Shown: positions 1-11,340, counted from the first letter of the stretch. The stretch is DNA of 64,000 nt from Oceanobacillus sp. Castelsardo (GCF_001659985.1 NZ_LYCS01000004.1:124001-188000), one strand, 5' to 3'. The notes: generated by a model from the letters alone, not told the origin. Numbers and translations: made by a program.

Positions 1-55
1 GTAGTAAATGAACAGCTTCTTCATATATTTCATGAGACTTTTCAAAATTTCCCAC
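1..55 (-). CDS. hemL: HemL, glutamate-1-semialdehyde 2,1-aminomutase (5' fragment only)
   Basis: Only the first 18 codons lie inside the window; the gene runs off its left edge. I read a GTG start at 55-53 preceded by the ribosome binding site GGAGGTG at 68-62. The peptide begins MGNFEKSHEIYEEAVHLL, which resembles the N-terminus of Bacillus HemL. The position directly after hemB is that of hemL in the B. subtilis hemAXCDBL operon. HemL converts glutamate-1-semialdehyde to 5-aminolevulinate. The identification rests on a short peptide plus synteny. Confidence 0.7.
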   Translation of the reverse strand, partial: MGNFEKSHEIYEEAVHLL

Positions 56-70
56 TGATTACACCTCCAC

Positions 71-1045
71 TTATTTATCTTCTTTTAACCAAGTTGCAAC
101 GTCTTTAGCAAAATACGTTAAAATAATATCAGCACCTGCACGTTTCATAGAAGTTAACATTTCCATAACGATTTTTTCTTCATCAATCCAGCCATTTTGT
201 GCAGCTGCTTTAATCATTGCATACTCACCACTAACATTATAAGCAACAACTGGCACATTTACATGATTGCGTACATCTCTAATAATATCTAAAAAGGATA
301 AGGCAGGTTTTACCATAATAAAATCTGCACCTTCTTCAATATCAGATTCAGCCTCACGAATAGCTTCCAAACGATTTGCTGGATCCATTTGATATGTTTT
401 ACGATCACCAAATTGAGGTGCACTGTCAGCAGCGTCACGGAATGGTCCATAGAATGCAGATGCATACTTTACAGCATATGACATAATAGGAATACTTTCA
501 AATCCCGCTTCATCTAGAGCTTGACGAATAGCCACAACAAAACCGTCCATCATATTAGATGGGGCAATAATATCCGCTCCGGCTTTTGCTTGAGAAACAG
601 CCGTTTTAGCTAGAACTTTCAATGATTCATCATTATCCACATCATGATTGTGAATGACACCACAATGGCCGTGGTCGGTATATTCACAAAGACATGTATC
701 TGCGACTACTAATAAATCTGGGTATTTTTCTTTTACTAAGCGTGTAGCTTTTTGAACAATTCCATCATCAATAAAAGCACCCGTTCCAATTTCATCTTTT
801 GCAGTAACTACACCAAAGAACATAACTGCTTTAATTCCTAATTCATAAACTTCTTTTATTTCACCTAGTAATAAGTCCATTGAAACTTGGTAAACTCCCG
901 GCATGGAAGGAACTTCATTACGAATATTATTCCCTTCTATTACAAACATGGGATATATAAAATCATCCACACGCAAATGGTTTTCTCGTACTAATGAACG
1001 CATGGAAGCGGATGAACGCAATTTTCTATGTCTTTTGAAATCCAT
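71..1045 (-). CDS. hemB: HemB, porphobilinogen synthase (delta-aminolevulinic acid dehydratase)
   Basis: This cytosolic enzyme condenses two 5-aminolevulinate molecules to porphobilinogen. The 324 residues match the usual bacterial length. The Schiff-base lysines are visible as K193 (in [12 protein letters not shown]) and K246 (in [12 protein letters not shown]). A cysteine-rich zinc site is seen at C118, C120 and C128 ([13 protein letters not shown]), so this is a zinc-type enzyme. The start codon overlaps the last base of the hemD stop codon, indicating translational coupling in a hemC-hemD-hemB-hemL transcript. Confidence 0.97.
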   Translation of the reverse strand: MDFKRHRKLRSSASMRSLVRENHLRVDDFIYPMFVIEGNNIRNEVPSMPGVYQVSMDLLLGEIKEVYELGIKAVMFFGVVTAKDEIGTGAFIDDGIVQKATRLVKEKYPDLLVVADTCLCEYTDHGHCGVIHNHDVDNDESLKVLAKTAVSQAKAGADIIAPSNMMDGFVVAIRQALDEAGFESIPIMSYAVKYASAFYGPFRDAADSAPQFGDRKTYQMDPANRLEAIREAESDIEEGADFIMVKPALSFLDIIRDVRNHVNVPVVAYNVSGEYAMIKAAAQNGWIDEEKIVMEMLTSMKRAGADIILTYFAKDVATWLKEDK

Positions 1046-1812
1046 TATATATGCTCCTTTTTATTTATATAATCAATCATAATATCAATCATTGCATCTA
1101 CAGTAAAAACCTTTGGCGTTAATATGTTAGAAAATCCCTTCTCCTTTGCCTTGTTTTCTGTTGTTGTTCCAATACAGACACATGGTTTATCGACTAAATA
1201 TCCTGATAACTCAAAATAAGCATCAATCGTGGATGGACTTGTGAATGTGATAAAATCAAATTCCGTTTGTAATGTGTCATTTAATAAATGTTTACTGTTG
1301 GAATTTAGAGTTGTCTTATAAACGTATAGGTTTTTAAATGGTATACTCGCTTTCGTCAATTCATTCGGAAGAACATCTCTAGAGAGGTTACCACGAATAA
1401 GTAGAACTTCTCCTGGTTTTTGATTTTCGGATAAGAATTCTTTGCTCAGTGTATCCGCATCATAAACAGAAGGCACAATATCTGCCGAATAACCATATTC
1501 CATTAATTTCTGATTCGTTTTTTCTCCAACTACTGCGATTTTTTTTGATTTTAATATTTCATGTGAAACTTGATGTTTATCAGCCAATCGAAAAAAACAT
1601 TGTACACCATTAGCACTCGTGAAAATAAACCAATCAAAACGTTCCAATTGTTTTATGATCTGCTTATTCTCATCACAATCATGACAACCAACTTGCAACA
1701 AAGGAACTTCAATTGGTATACCACCGAATTGATTAATTTTATTGGAGAAGATTTTCCCCCCTGTATCCTCCCTTGTCACTATAATCCTTTTGTTTCTTAA
1801 AGGGGCAATCAT
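1045..1812 (-). CDS. hemD: HemD, uroporphyrinogen-III synthase
   Basis: HemD cyclises hydroxymethylbilane to uroporphyrinogen III with inversion of ring D. The 255-residue protein has the two-lobed layout of the family, with weakly conserved sequence. Visible family-like stretches are [14 protein letters not shown] near residue 60 and [13 protein letters not shown] near residue 190. It overlaps hemC by four bases (ATGA) and hemB by one base. The low conservation is normal for HemD; position between hemC and hemB makes the call secure. Confidence 0.93.
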   Translation of the reverse strand: MIAPLRNKRIIVTREDTGGKIFSNKINQFGGIPIEVPLLQVGCHDCDENKQIIKQLERFDWFIFTSANGVQCFFRLADKHQVSHEILKSKKIAVVGEKTNQKLMEYGYSADIVPSVYDADTLSKEFLSENQKPGEVLLIRGNLSRDVLPNELTKASIPFKNLYVYKTTLNSNSKHLLNDTLQTEFDFITFTSPSTIDAYFELSGYLVDKPCVCIGTTTENKAKEKGFSNILTPKVFTVDAMIDIMIDYINKKEHI

Positions 1813-2738
1813 TGATCAAGCTCCTCTTTAACTCTATCTACAATTTCCTTGGCACCTTGATTTATTAATAATGTAGCTGCCTCTTCACCAACCGCTTTTG
1901 GTTCAGTACCGCGAACAACTTCTTTTAAAATTGTTTTACCGTCTGGTGTGCCAACTAATGCAGTTAACACTATTTCATCCTTTTCTAAATAAGCATATCC
2001 ACCAATAGGAACTTGGCATCCACCATCTAATAAATGAAGAAAAGTTCTTTCAGCTGTTACAGTTCTAGTTGTGTAACTATCATTAATCTTATTCAATATT
2101 TCCCGAATTTCCTGATCATCTTCTCTACATTCAATTGCTAAGGCGCCTTGTCCAACCGCGGGAACAACTACTTCAGGTTCTAAGTACTCCGTTACAATTC
2201 CATTATCATGTCCTGCACGTTTTAATCCAGAGGCTGCTAAAATAATAGCATCATAATCTTCTTCACGAAGTTTTCGAATTCTTGTCTCAATATTTCCACG
2301 AATCCACTTAATATTTATATCAGGTCTTACCTTTAAAATTTGCGCTGCACGACGCAAGCTACTTGTACCAACAATAGCTCCATCTGGTAAATCTTTTAAA
2401 GCGATATTATTTTTAGATACAAAGGCATCACGAGGGTCTTCTCTAACTGGTATAGATGAAATAACAAGCCCCTCTGGCATGACAGATGGCATATCTTTCA
2501 TACTATGCACCGCAATATCTATTTCTTTATCATACATTGCCTGTTCAATTTCTTTAACAAATAGACCTTTTCCACCAACTTTAGATAACGTGACATCTAA
2601 AATACGATCCCCTTTTGTCACGATTTCTTTTATCTCAAATTCGTTTGAGACACCGGCCTCTTTAAGTTGGTTAATAACCCATTTCGTTTGTGTTAATGCT
2701 AAATTACTTCTTCTTGATCCTACGACGATTTTTCGCAT
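1809..2738 (-). CDS. hemC: HemC, porphobilinogen deaminase (hydroxymethylbilane synthase)
   Basis: HemC polymerises four porphobilinogens into hydroxymethylbilane. The dipyrromethane cofactor attaches to C241, seen in [11 protein letters not shown]. The catalytic aspartate is D82 in HSMKDMPS, and the substrate-binding arginines lie in [10 protein letters not shown] (124-133) and RGNIETR (148-154). The length of 309 residues is typical. It is the first gene after a hairpin that separates it from hemA, so it probably has its own promoter between 2739 and 2842 in addition to any readthrough. Confidence 0.97.
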   Translation of the reverse strand: MRKIVVGSRRSNLALTQTKWVINQLKEAGVSNEFEIKEIVTKGDRILDVTLSKVGGKGLFVKEIEQAMYDKEIDIAVHSMKDMPSVMPEGLVISSIPVREDPRDAFVSKNNIALKDLPDGAIVGTSSLRRAAQILKVRPDINIKWIRGNIETRIRKLREEDYDAIILAASGLKRAGHDNGIVTEYLEPEVVVPAVGQGALAIECREDDQEIREILNKINDSYTTRTVTAERTFLHLLDGGCQVPIGGYAYLEKDEIVLTALVGTPDGKTILKEVVRGTEPKAVGEEAATLLINQGAKEIVDRVKEELDQ

Positions 2739-2841
2739 GAATAAATCCTCCTGAGTCGTGTTACATTAATAAAGTTTAATGATAACACGTATATTTTAAC
2801 TCTTTTACTACTATTTGAAAAATGATAAGATACGTGCAGGT

Positions 2842-2874
2842 AAAAACCAGAAAGCTTTAGGCCTTCTGGTTTTT
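2842..2874 (-). terminator. Hairpin with T-tail between hemA and hemC
   Basis: An 11-bp perfect stem (2842-2852 with 2864-2874) is flanked by A and T runs, giving a rho-independent terminator shape in both directions. It lies about 65 bases past the hemA stop. It would separate hemA from hemC-hemD-hemB. Confidence 0.7.
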
Positions 2875-2938
2875 AACAGAGAAAACAATGTATAAGGTTT
2901 TAGGCTTAATTGCACTTACGTTTTATTCCAGAACTTTA

Positions 2939-4315
2939 TTAATTTACACCTGAAATTCTTTCAAAATGTGGAAATGAAATATATTCACTTTTTTGAAGAG
3001 ACATTAACGTTTCGTCTTTTTTTGCCTGTTTTACAAATTCTTCCCTTACTTCTTTCTCAATACCAAAAATCTCAATAAAAAGTTCAAGGGCATGGTCTGC
3101 ATGACTTCCTCCAGCCATTTCTTTCGCTTGTGTAATTGGCTCTTTCAACAATTGATTAATAATACTTTTCGTATGTTTATTTAATACCTTTTTCTCACGT
3201 TCCGTAAGATCTGGCATTTTTCGTTCTATACTTTTCATCGTTTCTTTCTGAATCGACTGAGCTTTATTTCGAAGAGCAGATATAACTGGTACAACTCCCA
3301 ATGTTTTTATCCATTCTTTAAACATTACAATTTCTCGTTCAATAATTAGTTCGATTTGTTCAGCCGCTTCTTTTCTAGCTTCTAAATTATGATCGATAAC
3401 TCCTTGTAAGTCATCAATATCATAAAGGTGAACATTATCCATACCACTTATGCTTGCATCAATATCACGTGGAACTGCAATATCTATTAAAACAATAGGT
3501 TTATTATTCCTCTTTGCTTGAATTTTTTCAATCATTTCCCTTGTTATAATAACAGATTTTGAACCAGTTGAACTAATCAGAATATCAATTTCTTCTAATA
3601 CACTTTCTAGACTATCAAGGCCAACAGCATTAGCATCGAATACTTCAGCTAATTCTTTCGCTTTTTCAATGGTACGGTTGATTACTGTTATTTCTGTTAC
3701 ACCTGAACCTTGTAAATTTTTAGCTGCTAGTTCACCCATTTTTCCAGCGCCCAAGATAGCAACATGTTTCTCGCCTAGATTTCCAAAAATATTCTTCGCT
3801 AATTCAACTGCAGCATAACTTATAGAAACAGCGTGTTCTCCAATTCCTGTTTCTTTATGGGCGCGTTTTCCAAATGTAATGGCTTGTTTAAATAGTTCAT
3901 TAAAAATGGTACCTGTTGTGCTTATCTTTTGCGCTTGAAGAAAAGCATCTTTTACTTGCCCTAATATTTGAGTTTCTCCTAATACCATTGAATCTAATCC
4001 AGCTGAGACACGGAATAAATGTTCTATTGCACCATCATTTTCTACTATTTGTAGATAAGGAGAAAACAACTCTTTTTCTACCCCAAACCAATCAGCTAAA
4101 AACTTTTTAATATAATATCGACCAGTATGAAGTTGGTCAACAACAGCAAAAATTTCCGTACGATTACATGTAGAAATAATAACATTTTCCAAAATACTCT
4201 TTTGTTTTTTAAGTTCGTTCGTTGCCTCTTCAAGGGTGCTCTCTGGAAAAGTAAGTTTCTCCCTTATTTCTACAGGGGCTGTTTTATAATTAAGTCCTAC
4301 TTTAAGAATGTGCAC
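2939..4315 (-). CDS. hemA: HemA, glutamyl-tRNA reductase
   Basis: HemA reduces glutamyl-tRNA(Glu) to glutamate-1-semialdehyde with NADPH, the committed step of C5 haem synthesis. I place the start at the GTG at 4315, not at a TTG 15 bases upstream. The resulting [16 protein letters not shown] matches the Bacillus N-terminus, and GGGGG lies eight bases before it. In this frame the catalytic cysteine is C50 in STCNRTEIF. The nucleotide-binding motif [10 protein letters not shown] and the C-terminal dimerisation helices are present. Length is 458 residues. No hemX follows, unlike in B. subtilis, where HemX limits HemA abundance. Confidence 0.95.
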   Translation of the reverse strand: MHILKVGLNYKTAPVEIREKLTFPESTLEEATNELKKQKSILENVIISTCNRTEIFAVVDQLHTGRYYIKKFLADWFGVEKELFSPYLQIVENDGAIEHLFRVSAGLDSMVLGETQILGQVKDAFLQAQKISTTGTIFNELFKQAITFGKRAHKETGIGEHAVSISYAAVELAKNIFGNLGEKHVAILGAGKMGELAAKNLQGSGVTEITVINRTIEKAKELAEVFDANAVGLDSLESVLEEIDILISSTGSKSVIITREMIEKIQAKRNNKPIVLIDIAVPRDIDASISGMDNVHLYDIDDLQGVIDHNLEARKEAAEQIELIIEREIVMFKEWIKTLGVVPVISALRNKAQSIQKETMKSIERKMPDLTEREKKVLNKHTKSIINQLLKEPITQAKEMAGGSHADHALELFIEIFGIEKEVREEFVKQAKKDETLMSLQKSEYISFPHFERISGVN

Positions 4316-4522
4316 ATTGACGACCCCCAAAAAATACTTTATCTTTTACGAAATGACATATATTTACATTGTAACATAGTTTTATAACATCAAATTCTGC
4401 AAATGTGAAAAGAATTTGAATCAATTTTTATATAAGAACCCTTATTATTTTAACTCGAAAGTACTTTATCATACAATATATTTATAAGCAAGGAATCGAA
4501 CTGTAGAAGGGATTCGTTAAAA

Positions 4523-5005
4523 ATGAAGAAAAATAATTCATTACTAGCATATATATTAATCATAATTGGGATATTCTTTTTACTTAAACAATTAAAAATT
4601 CCTCTTATTACTAATTTTTATTCATGGCAAACTGTCTTAATCGTTACCGGTATCATATTCTTATTTTATAGTTATGTACAAAAAAAGGATCAGCATTTAT
4701 TTAGCGGAACAATTATATTAGGACTAGGAATTCACTTCTATGGTTTAGAACATTATCATTTCTGGAGCCATCACTGGGGAATGTATACTATAATTATAGG
4801 AATTGCCTTTATAATTAGAGCAACCAAAACAAAAAAAGGATATATTTTAGGTTTATTATTTGTCGGATTTAGTATTTTCATGATTTTTTCATCCACAGTA
4901 CCTGCTTATTTTTATTGGATAAATGATGTTACTCGAATTATTACGTATTACTGGCCCATTATTCTAATTTTAATAGGGTTGTATTTATTAAAGAAAAAGA
5001 AATAA
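4523..5005 (+). CDS. Small multi-pass membrane protein of unknown function
   Basis: This is a 160-residue, strongly hydrophobic protein with about six predicted membrane segments and a lysine-rich C-terminus (YLLKKKK). The N-terminal pattern of a short Lys-rich start followed by paired helices resembles DUF5668/LiaF-type membrane regions, but I cannot assign a function. AAGGGATTC lies a short distance upstream of the ATG. It is divergent from hemA and convergent with engB, and occupies the position of ysxD in B. subtilis; I cannot tell whether it is its orthologue. Confidence 0.75.
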   Translation: MKKNNSLLAYILIIIGIFFLLKQLKIPLITNFYSWQTVLIVTGIIFLFYSYVQKKDQHLFSGTIILGLGIHFYGLEHYHFWSHHWGMYTIIIGIAFIIRATKTKKGYILGLLFVGFSIFMIFSSTVPAYFYWINDVTRIITYYWPIILILIGLYLLKKKK

Positions 5006-5030
5006 CCTCAACATTGGTTATTTCTTTTTC
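4993..5030. terminator. Bidirectional terminator between the membrane protein gene and engB
   Basis: A 15-bp perfect stem (4993-5007 with 5016-5030) has an 8-base loop and A/T-rich flanks. It lies between two convergent genes and overlaps the stop codon of the plus-strand gene. Confidence 0.85.
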
Positions 5031-5041
5031 CATTCCATTAT

Positions 5042-5626
5042 TTATTTTATGAAGCTTCGTAAAATGGCCCATGCCTCATCTTTACCTTCTCCTGTTTCCG
5101 ATGAAAAAGGTAACACAACATCATCAGAATCAAATTGTAAGGCTTGTTTCGTTCGTTTAATGTGCTGTGCACGTTTACTCTTAGGAACTTTATCTAACTT
5201 CGTTGCAATTACGATAACCGGAAGCTCAAAGTACTTAAGGAATTCATACATTTGTATATCATCACTAGTAGGCTCGTGACGAACATCCGTAATTAAAAGA
5301 ACTGCTTTTAATGTTTCACGAGTTTGAAAATATTCTTCCATCATCGTTCCCCATTTTTCCCTTTCCTTTTTGGAAACTTTCGCATAACCATAGCCCGGAA
5401 CATCTACAAAATAAAAAGCTTCATTTATTTTATAAAAATTTAAAGTTTGGGTTTTACCGGGTTTAGATGACGTTCTTGCCAAATTTTTTCTGTTAATTAA
5501 TTTATTGATAAAAGAAGATTTCCCAACATTTGATCTACCTGCTAAAGCTATTTCTGGAAGTCCTTCATTTGGGTATTGCTTTTTACTTACGGCACTAATT
5601 ACTATTTCTGCATCTGTTACTTTCAT
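5042..5626 (-). CDS. ysxC: EngB/YsxC, ribosome-biogenesis GTPase
   Basis: YsxC is an essential GTPase needed for late assembly of the 50S ribosomal subunit. The TrmE-Era-EngA-EngB-type G domain fills the protein. The P-loop is GRSNVGKS (30-37), the switch threonine is T59 in KTQT, the G3 motif is DVPGYG (75-80), and the G4 motif is TKLD. The length of 194 residues matches B. subtilis YsxC. The start lies one base after the lon stop, so lon and ysxC form a tight two-gene unit. Confidence 0.96.
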   Translation of the reverse strand: MKVTDAEIVISAVSKKQYPNEGLPEIALAGRSNVGKSSFINKLINRKNLARTSSKPGKTQTLNFYKINEAFYFVDVPGYGYAKVSKKEREKWGTMMEEYFQTRETLKAVLLITDVRHEPTSDDIQMYEFLKYFELPVIVIATKLDKVPKSKRAQHIKRTKQALQFDSDDVVLPFSSETGEGKDEAWAILRSFIK

Positions 5627-5627
5627 T

Positions 5628-7943
5628 TTATTCCTCCACTAATGCATGTTTTAATACTTCATCTAAATGCTTTACAGGTATAAACGTTAATCCTTCTTTT
5701 ACACTTTCCGGGATATTTTCTATGTCTTTTTTATTATCTTCTGGAATGATAATCGTTGTTAAACCAGCACGGTGAGCACCGAGAGATTTTTCTTTTAGTC
5801 CACCTATAGGTAATACCCTGCCTCTAAGGGTTATTTCCCCAGTCATACCAACCTCTTTTTTGACAGCACGGCCTGATAAAGCGGAAACAAGAGCCGTAGC
5901 CATCGTTATGCCTGCAGAAGGGCCATCTTTTGGAGTTGCACCTTCTGGGACATGTATATGAATATCATATTTTTCATGAAATTCCGGATCAATATTCAGT
6001 TCTTTTGCTCGGGAACGAATATAACTAAATGCAGCTTGAGCCGACTCTTGCATTACTTCTCCTAACTTTCCAGTCAAAGTAAGTTTTCCTTTTCCAGGAT
6101 AATGACTAACTTCAATAGATAAAATATCTCCACCTACTGTTGTGTATGCAAGTCCTGTTGCAGTTCCTATCTGGTTTTCCTGTTCCATTAAACCATACCG
6201 AAAAATTGGTTTACCAAGAAGCTCTTCTATACTCTTTTCAGTAATAATAACACGCTTTTTCTCTTCCGATGTAATGATCTTGGCAGTTTTTCTACAAAGT
6301 TTAGCGATTTGTCTCTCTAGACCACGCACCCCTGCTTCACGAGTATAAGTTCGGATTAGTTTCATTAAAGCATCATCACGGATTTGCAAATTCCCTTTCG
6401 TCAAACCATTTTCCTTTATTTGCTTAGGTATCAGATGTTCTTTTGCAATATGCATTTTCTCGACTTCCGTATATCCCGCGAGTGAAATCAGTTCCATACG
6501 GTCTAATAGGGGACCAGGAATAGAATTCACGTTATTTGCTGTAGCAATAAATAAAACATTTGATAAATCATAATTTTCTTCAATAAAATGATCACTAAAG
6601 GTACTATTTTGTTCTGGATCAAGAACCTCTAACATTGCAGATGCTGGATCACCTCGAAAATCATTGGACATCTTATCAATTTCATCGAGTAGAAAAACAG
6701 GATTAATCGTCCCTGCTTTTTTCATACCTTGCATAATTCTACCTGGCATTGCACCGATATACGTTCTTCTATGACCTCTAATTTCTGCTTCGTCACGAAC
6801 CCCGCCTAATGAAATTCGAACAAAGTTACGGTTAACAGATGAAGCGATTGATTTAGCTAGAGATGTCTTCCCGACTCCCGGTGGGCCAACTAGACATAAT
6901 ATTGGTCCTTTTATTGTATTCGTTAGTTTTTGAACAGCTAAATACTCTAAAATTCTTTCTTTTACTTTTTCCAATCCATAGTGCTCACTGTTTAAAACCT
7001 TTTCTGCCTTTTTAATATTTATGGTGTCTTTTGTTTTATTCGTCCAAGGAAGAACTAACAGCCATTCTAGATAATTACGTATAACTGAGCTCTCTCCAGA
7101 ACTTTGGGGGACCTTTTCATATCGACCTAATTCTTTTAAAGCAACTTCCATAATATGCTCAGGCATATCTGATCCTTCAATCTTTTCTCTAAGGCTATCC
7201 ACTTCGCCCGTTTTACCATCTTTATCCCCAAGTTCTTTCTGTATCGCTTTTAATTGTTCACGAAGATAGTATTCTTTTTGGGTTTTTTCCATAGATGATT
7301 TTACACGTTGCCCAATTTTCTTCTCTAAATCTAAAACCTTTTTTTCATTTGATATATAATGTATTAATTTCTTTATTCTTTGTTTAACATCTTGAATCTC
7401 AAGAATCTCTTGTTTTTCTTTCACTTTTAAAGATAAATGAGAAGCAATGATATCCGCTAACCTGCCTGGCTCTTCAATATCAATAACGGTTGCTAACGTA
7501 TCTTCCGTAACTTTTCTAGAAACTTTTATGTATTGTTCAAATTGATTTAAGAGCGACCTCATGAGGGCCTCTTCCTCATAATTGTCACCATGAATATCTT
7601 CCAATTTTTCTATTTCTACTACAAACTCATTTTCTGTATCAATAAAACGCACTATTTCCCCACGATATAATCCCTCTACTAATACACGCATAGTACCATT
7701 AGGAAGCTTTAATGTTTGTTTCACTTTCACCAATGTACCGATTTGATAAATATCATTCGTTTCTGGTTCATCAAGACTTACTTTCTTTTGAGCTGCTAAA
7801 AATATAGTCTGATCATCCATCATTGCTTTTTCTAAAGCTTGAACAGATTTATCTCTACCTACATCCAAATGCATAACCATAGTTGGAAATACAAGTAAAC
7901 CGCGTAGTGGAAGGAGGGGAACTTGAATTAAATCTTTCGTCAT
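5628..7943 (-). CDS. lonA: LonA, ATP-dependent protease La
   Basis: Lon is a homo-oligomeric cytosolic AAA+ serine protease that degrades damaged and regulatory proteins. Domains in order are the N-terminal substrate domain (about 1-200), a coiled coil (about 205-260), the AAA+ module with Walker A GPPGVGKT (353-360) and Walker B VFLLDEID, and the C-terminal protease domain. The catalytic serine is S676 in [10 protein letters not shown], and the lysine lies in [14 protein letters not shown]. The 771 residues match LonA. The paralogue lonB, which sits between clpX and lonA in B. subtilis, is absent here. Confidence 0.97.
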   Translation of the reverse strand: MTKDLIQVPLLPLRGLLVFPTMVMHLDVGRDKSVQALEKAMMDDQTIFLAAQKKVSLDEPETNDIYQIGTLVKVKQTLKLPNGTMRVLVEGLYRGEIVRFIDTENEFVVEIEKLEDIHGDNYEEEALMRSLLNQFEQYIKVSRKVTEDTLATVIDIEEPGRLADIIASHLSLKVKEKQEILEIQDVKQRIKKLIHYISNEKKVLDLEKKIGQRVKSSMEKTQKEYYLREQLKAIQKELGDKDGKTGEVDSLREKIEGSDMPEHIMEVALKELGRYEKVPQSSGESSVIRNYLEWLLVLPWTNKTKDTINIKKAEKVLNSEHYGLEKVKERILEYLAVQKLTNTIKGPILCLVGPPGVGKTSLAKSIASSVNRNFVRISLGGVRDEAEIRGHRRTYIGAMPGRIMQGMKKAGTINPVFLLDEIDKMSNDFRGDPASAMLEVLDPEQNSTFSDHFIEENYDLSNVLFIATANNVNSIPGPLLDRMELISLAGYTEVEKMHIAKEHLIPKQIKENGLTKGNLQIRDDALMKLIRTYTREAGVRGLERQIAKLCRKTAKIITSEEKKRVIITEKSIEELLGKPIFRYGLMEQENQIGTATGLAYTTVGGDILSIEVSHYPGKGKLTLTGKLGEVMQESAQAAFSYIRSRAKELNIDPEFHEKYDIHIHVPEGATPKDGPSAGITMATALVSALSGRAVKKEVGMTGEITLRGRVLPIGGLKEKSLGAHRAGLTTIIIPEDNKKDIENIPESVKEGLTFIPVKHLDEVLKHALVEE

Positions 7944-8231
7944 GAATTGTAACCTCCAAATATGTGACTTGCCTAACGTTAAGTTCTAAAAGTTCACCGG
8001 TCCTTTTGAACAACCTCTAAAATTTTAAAGTTAATCCATTTGTTTGTAAACTAAAACAAACTTCAAATTTATTATTTACGTATCTTATTATACTAAACAT
8101 TTATAAGAACATAAATTATTTAAAGTCTTTCATCGGTTTTAGAATGTATGTCTTTGTTGCACTTATGCCAAATCTTTACGATAGGGTGAGTAATCGTAGC
8201 CATAAAGAAATATTTTTATACCTTCTTGTCA
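7944..8231. other. Intergenic region upstream of lonA
   Basis: No coding sequence is visible. It should hold the lonA promoter. Two short repeats are present: 7996-8019 (second copy at 21446-21468) and about 8156-8224 (second copy near 37432-37500). No CtsR heptad pair is seen. Confidence 0.6.
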
Positions 8232-8297
8232 AAAAAGAGACTAACTTAAGCCAACAGCCCCAAAGATGAGGGCCGTGTTGCTATGTAGTCTCTTTTT
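8232..8297 (-). terminator. clpX terminator
   Basis: A 12-bp outer stem (8232-8243 with 8286-8297) encloses an inner GC-rich hairpin and ends in a T run on the minus strand. It begins about 40 bases after the clpX stop. Confidence 0.8.
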
Positions 8298-8335
8298 GCA
8301 TAATTCCATTTTATCTTAATTTTAATTGTACTTGT

Positions 8336-9613
8336 TTATGCACTCTCTTTTGGATGTTTTTTAATTCCCTCTTGTACCGTTCCATCGTTAAATACCAATG
8401 TCGGACTTCCATTTTCACTTAGAATAGTATCCTTTGTAATAATACATTTATCAATATCTTCTCTAGATGGTAATTCAAACATAACGTCAAGAACGATTTC
8501 TTCTATAATAGAACGTAATCCTCGCGCACCAGTTTTTCTTTCAATTGCTTTTTTGGCAATTTCAATAAGCGCTTCTTGTTCTATTTCTAATTCAACGTTA
8601 TCCATTTCGAATAGCTTTTTGTATTGTTTAACTAATGCGTTTTTAGGTTTAGTTAGAATTTCAACTAGCGCACTCTCATCAAGTGGTTGAAGCGCCCCAA
8701 TTACTGGGATTCTACCGATAAACTCAGGAATTAAACCGTAACGCAATAAATCTTCTGGTAATACCTGTTGAAGTAATTGACCCATATCTAAATCTTCTTG
8801 TTTAGAATTTGAACCAAAACCAATTACCTTTTTACCTAAGCGGCGTTTTATAACTTGATCAATACCATCAAAAGCTCCACCTAAGATAAATAAAATGTTC
8901 GTTGTATCAATTTGTATAAACTCTTGATGAGGATGTTTACGTCCACCTTGTGGCGGTACACTTGCAACAGTTCCTTCTAAGATTTTTAATAGTGCTTGTT
9001 GTACGCCTTCCCCAGAAACATCACGAGTGATAGACGGATTTTCTGATTTACGAGCCACCTTATCAATCTCATCAATATAGATAATTCCTTTTTCTGCTTT
9101 TTCAACATCATAATCAGCAGCTTGTATTAGTTTTAATAATATGTTTTCAACATCTTCCCCAACATAACCCGCTTCCGTAAGCGAGGTTGCATCAGCCATT
9201 GCAAAAGGAACATTAATAATTCTTGCTAATGTTTGTGCAAGTAATGTTTTACCACTACCCGTTGGTCCAATCATCGCAATATTACTTTTAGCCAATTCAA
9301 CATCATCATTACTTTTCGGAGAGTTAATACGTTTGTAATGATTGTATACTGCTACAGATAAGTTCTTTTTAGCTTTTTCTTGTCCAATTACATAATCATC
9401 AAGAATCTCGCAAATTTCTTTTGGTTTTGGAATTTCTTTTAATTCCATTTCTTCGTCCGTACCAAGCTCTTCTTCCACAATTTCCGTACATAACTCTATA
9501 CATTCGTCACATATATAAACGCCCGGTCCGGCAACTAATTTGCGTACTTGATCTTGGCTTTTACCACAAAATGAACATTTTAATTGTCCTTTTTCTTCAT
9601 TAAATTTAAACAT
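8336..9613 (-). CDS. clpX: ClpX, ATP-binding unfoldase subunit of ClpXP protease
   Basis: ClpX hexamers recognise, unfold and feed substrates to ClpP. The N-terminal zinc-binding domain shows C13, C16, C35 and C38. The AAA+ core carries Walker A GPTGSGKT (116-123) and Walker [11 protein letters not shown]. The ClpP-docking IGF loop is visible as VIGFGS. The length of 425 residues is normal. It lies downstream of tig, as in most Firmicutes, but a terminator hairpin separates the two, so it is probably transcribed alone. Confidence 0.98.
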   Translation of the reverse strand: MFKFNEEKGQLKCSFCGKSQDQVRKLVAGPGVYICDECIELCTEIVEEELGTDEEMELKEIPKPKEICEILDDYVIGQEKAKKNLSVAVYNHYKRINSPKSNDDVELAKSNIAMIGPTGSGKTLLAQTLARIINVPFAMADATSLTEAGYVGEDVENILLKLIQAADYDVEKAEKGIIYIDEIDKVARKSENPSITRDVSGEGVQQALLKILEGTVASVPPQGGRKHPHQEFIQIDTTNILFILGGAFDGIDQVIKRRLGKKVIGFGSNSKQEDLDMGQLLQQVLPEDLLRYGLIPEFIGRIPVIGALQPLDESALVEILTKPKNALVKQYKKLFEMDNVELEIEQEALIEIAKKAIERKTGARGLRSIIEEIVLDVMFELPSREDIDKCIITKDTILSENGSPTLVFNDGTVQEGIKKHPKESA

Positions 9614-9826
9614 ACATTTTCACCCCTAAATATCCTAAAATCTAGGTTTCAGTTTATAGACATCATATCAGAAGACTTTCAAAAAACAAAATAAAAACCT
9701 CTGATTTTTCTTAAAGAAATTAAAAATAGTTTTTTTATTATTTTTATTATTATTGGTGTTTTAAATATTTCTTATACTATATGAGTGAGCTTTCAATTTA
9801 AGTCGTCTTTACTATAAATAATACAA

Positions 9827-9858
9827 AACAAGGTGCGATTATACTTTCGCACCTTGTT
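9827..9858 (-). terminator. tig terminator
   Basis: A 12-bp perfect stem (9827-9838 with 9847-9858) is followed on the minus strand by a T-rich tract. It lies about 50 bases after the tig stop and separates tig from clpX. Confidence 0.8.
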
Positions 9859-9910
9859 GCATTTATCCCGCATTATGTGATTTAAAAATGTTCTAGTACG
9901 TTATAATTTT

Positions 9911-11197
9911 TTAAACAGCTTTACTATTCTCTGCTAAGAAATCAATTGCTTTTCTCATCAACAAATCATTTTCAATTACTTCAGTATTTCCACCTAAAAG
10001 CGGAACTATTTGTTTAGCATCCATGCCATACATGCTTGCCATTTTTTCTAGTTCTTCGTTAATATCTTCTTCAGCAACTTCAAGATTTTCCGCTTTAGCA
10101 ATTGCTTCTAAAGTTAAGTTAGTTCGAACGCGTTTTGCTGCATCTTCTTTCATTTGTTCTTTTAATGCAGCTTCATCCTGACCAGAGAATTGTGAATACA
10201 TTTCCATTGTTAAACCTTGCATTTGCAAGTTTTGTTCGAATTCGCGAACCATTTGGTCTAATTCAGTTTCTACCATAGCATCAGGAATATCAACTTCTAC
10301 ATTTTCAGAAGCTTTTTCAATTAATTGTTGACGTTTTTCATTTTCAGCGTTTTGTTTACGTTCTTCCTCAAGCTGTTCTCTTTTCTTTTGTTTTAATTCA
10401 TCAAGAGTTTCTACTTCATCATCAACATCTTTAGCAAACTCATCATCTAATTCAGGAAGTTCTTTGGATTTTACTTCGTGTATTTTCACTTTGAAAGTAG
10501 CTTCTTTTCCAGCTAATTCCTCAGCATGGTAATCTTCTGGGAAAGTTACTTTAACTTCTGTATCTTCACCTGATTTTTTACCAATTAGTTGTTCTTCAAA
10601 TCCAGGTATGAATTGACCAGAGCCAATTTCTAATGAGTGGTTTTCACCTTTACCACCTTCAAATGCTTCCTCACCTAAGAAACCTTCAAAGTCGATAACC
10701 GCTGTATCACCTTCTTGAATTTCTTCCTCTTCTTTCACCACTAATTCTGCATGGCGGTCACGAATACGGTTGATTTCAGCATCTACGTCTTCTTCAGTTA
10801 CTTCTACAGATTGTTCTTCTACTTCAAGACCTTTATATTCACCAAGTTTTACCTCAGGTTTAACTTCAACATTCGCTGTAAAAATAAGATCTTTCCCTCT
10901 TTCGATCTGCTCAATATCGATTTCAGGTTGTGCAATTGGGAATATATCTGTTTCTTCAACAGCTTTTCCATAGGCTCCTGGTAATACAATATCTACTGCG
11001 TCTTGATATAAAGCTTCCACACCAAAACGTTTTTCAAAAAGCCCACGTGGAACTTTACCTTTACGGAATCCAGGCATTTGAACATCTTTAACAACCTTTT
11101 TGAAGGCTTGATCTAACGCTTTTTCAAATTCATCTGCTGGTACTTCAAATGTTAGTACCCCTTTATTACCTTCTTGTTTTTCCCATTTAGCTGACAT
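9911..11197 (-). CDS. tig: Trigger factor, ribosome-associated chaperone and prolyl isomerase
   Basis: Trigger factor binds near the ribosome exit tunnel and shields nascent chains. The ribosome-docking signature [10 protein letters not shown] is at 43-52. The FKBP-type isomerase domain follows at about 150-245 ([20 protein letters not shown]). The acidic, lysine- and glutamate-rich C-terminal arms form the substrate cradle. The length of 428 residues matches the family. A GGAGGG-type ribosome binding site precedes the ATG. Confidence 0.97.
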   Translation of the reverse strand: MSAKWEKQEGNKGVLTFEVPADEFEKALDQAFKKVVKDVQMPGFRKGKVPRGLFEKRFGVEALYQDAVDIVLPGAYGKAVEETDIFPIAQPEIDIEQIERGKDLIFTANVEVKPEVKLGEYKGLEVEEQSVEVTEEDVDAEINRIRDRHAELVVKEEEEIQEGDTAVIDFEGFLGEEAFEGGKGENHSLEIGSGQFIPGFEEQLIGKKSGEDTEVKVTFPEDYHAEELAGKEATFKVKIHEVKSKELPELDDEFAKDVDDEVETLDELKQKKREQLEEERKQNAENEKRQQLIEKASENVEVDIPDAMVETELDQMVREFEQNLQMQGLTMEMYSQFSGQDEAALKEQMKEDAAKRVRTNLTLEAIAKAENLEVAEEDINEELEKMASMYGMDAKQIVPLLGGNTEVIENDLLMRKAIDFLAENSKAV

Positions 11198-11340
11198 ATT
11201 TATTTCCCTCCAAAAACTATTATATCCATTTCATAATTATGTAAATTACGATAATTACTTTTTACTCTACTAAGTATTTTGCAACCACTATATTATAACA
11301 TAATTCGTTCTGCTTTCAAGCATTTATCACATATCTCTTC

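Noticed and set aside
7944-8100. CtsR operator upstream of lonA
   Set aside because: No GGTCAAA heptad pair could be found on either strand.
10751-10984. Plus-strand ORFs within tig
   Set aside because: They are antisense to a strongly conserved coding region, have no ribosome binding site, and show composition expected of a shadow frame.
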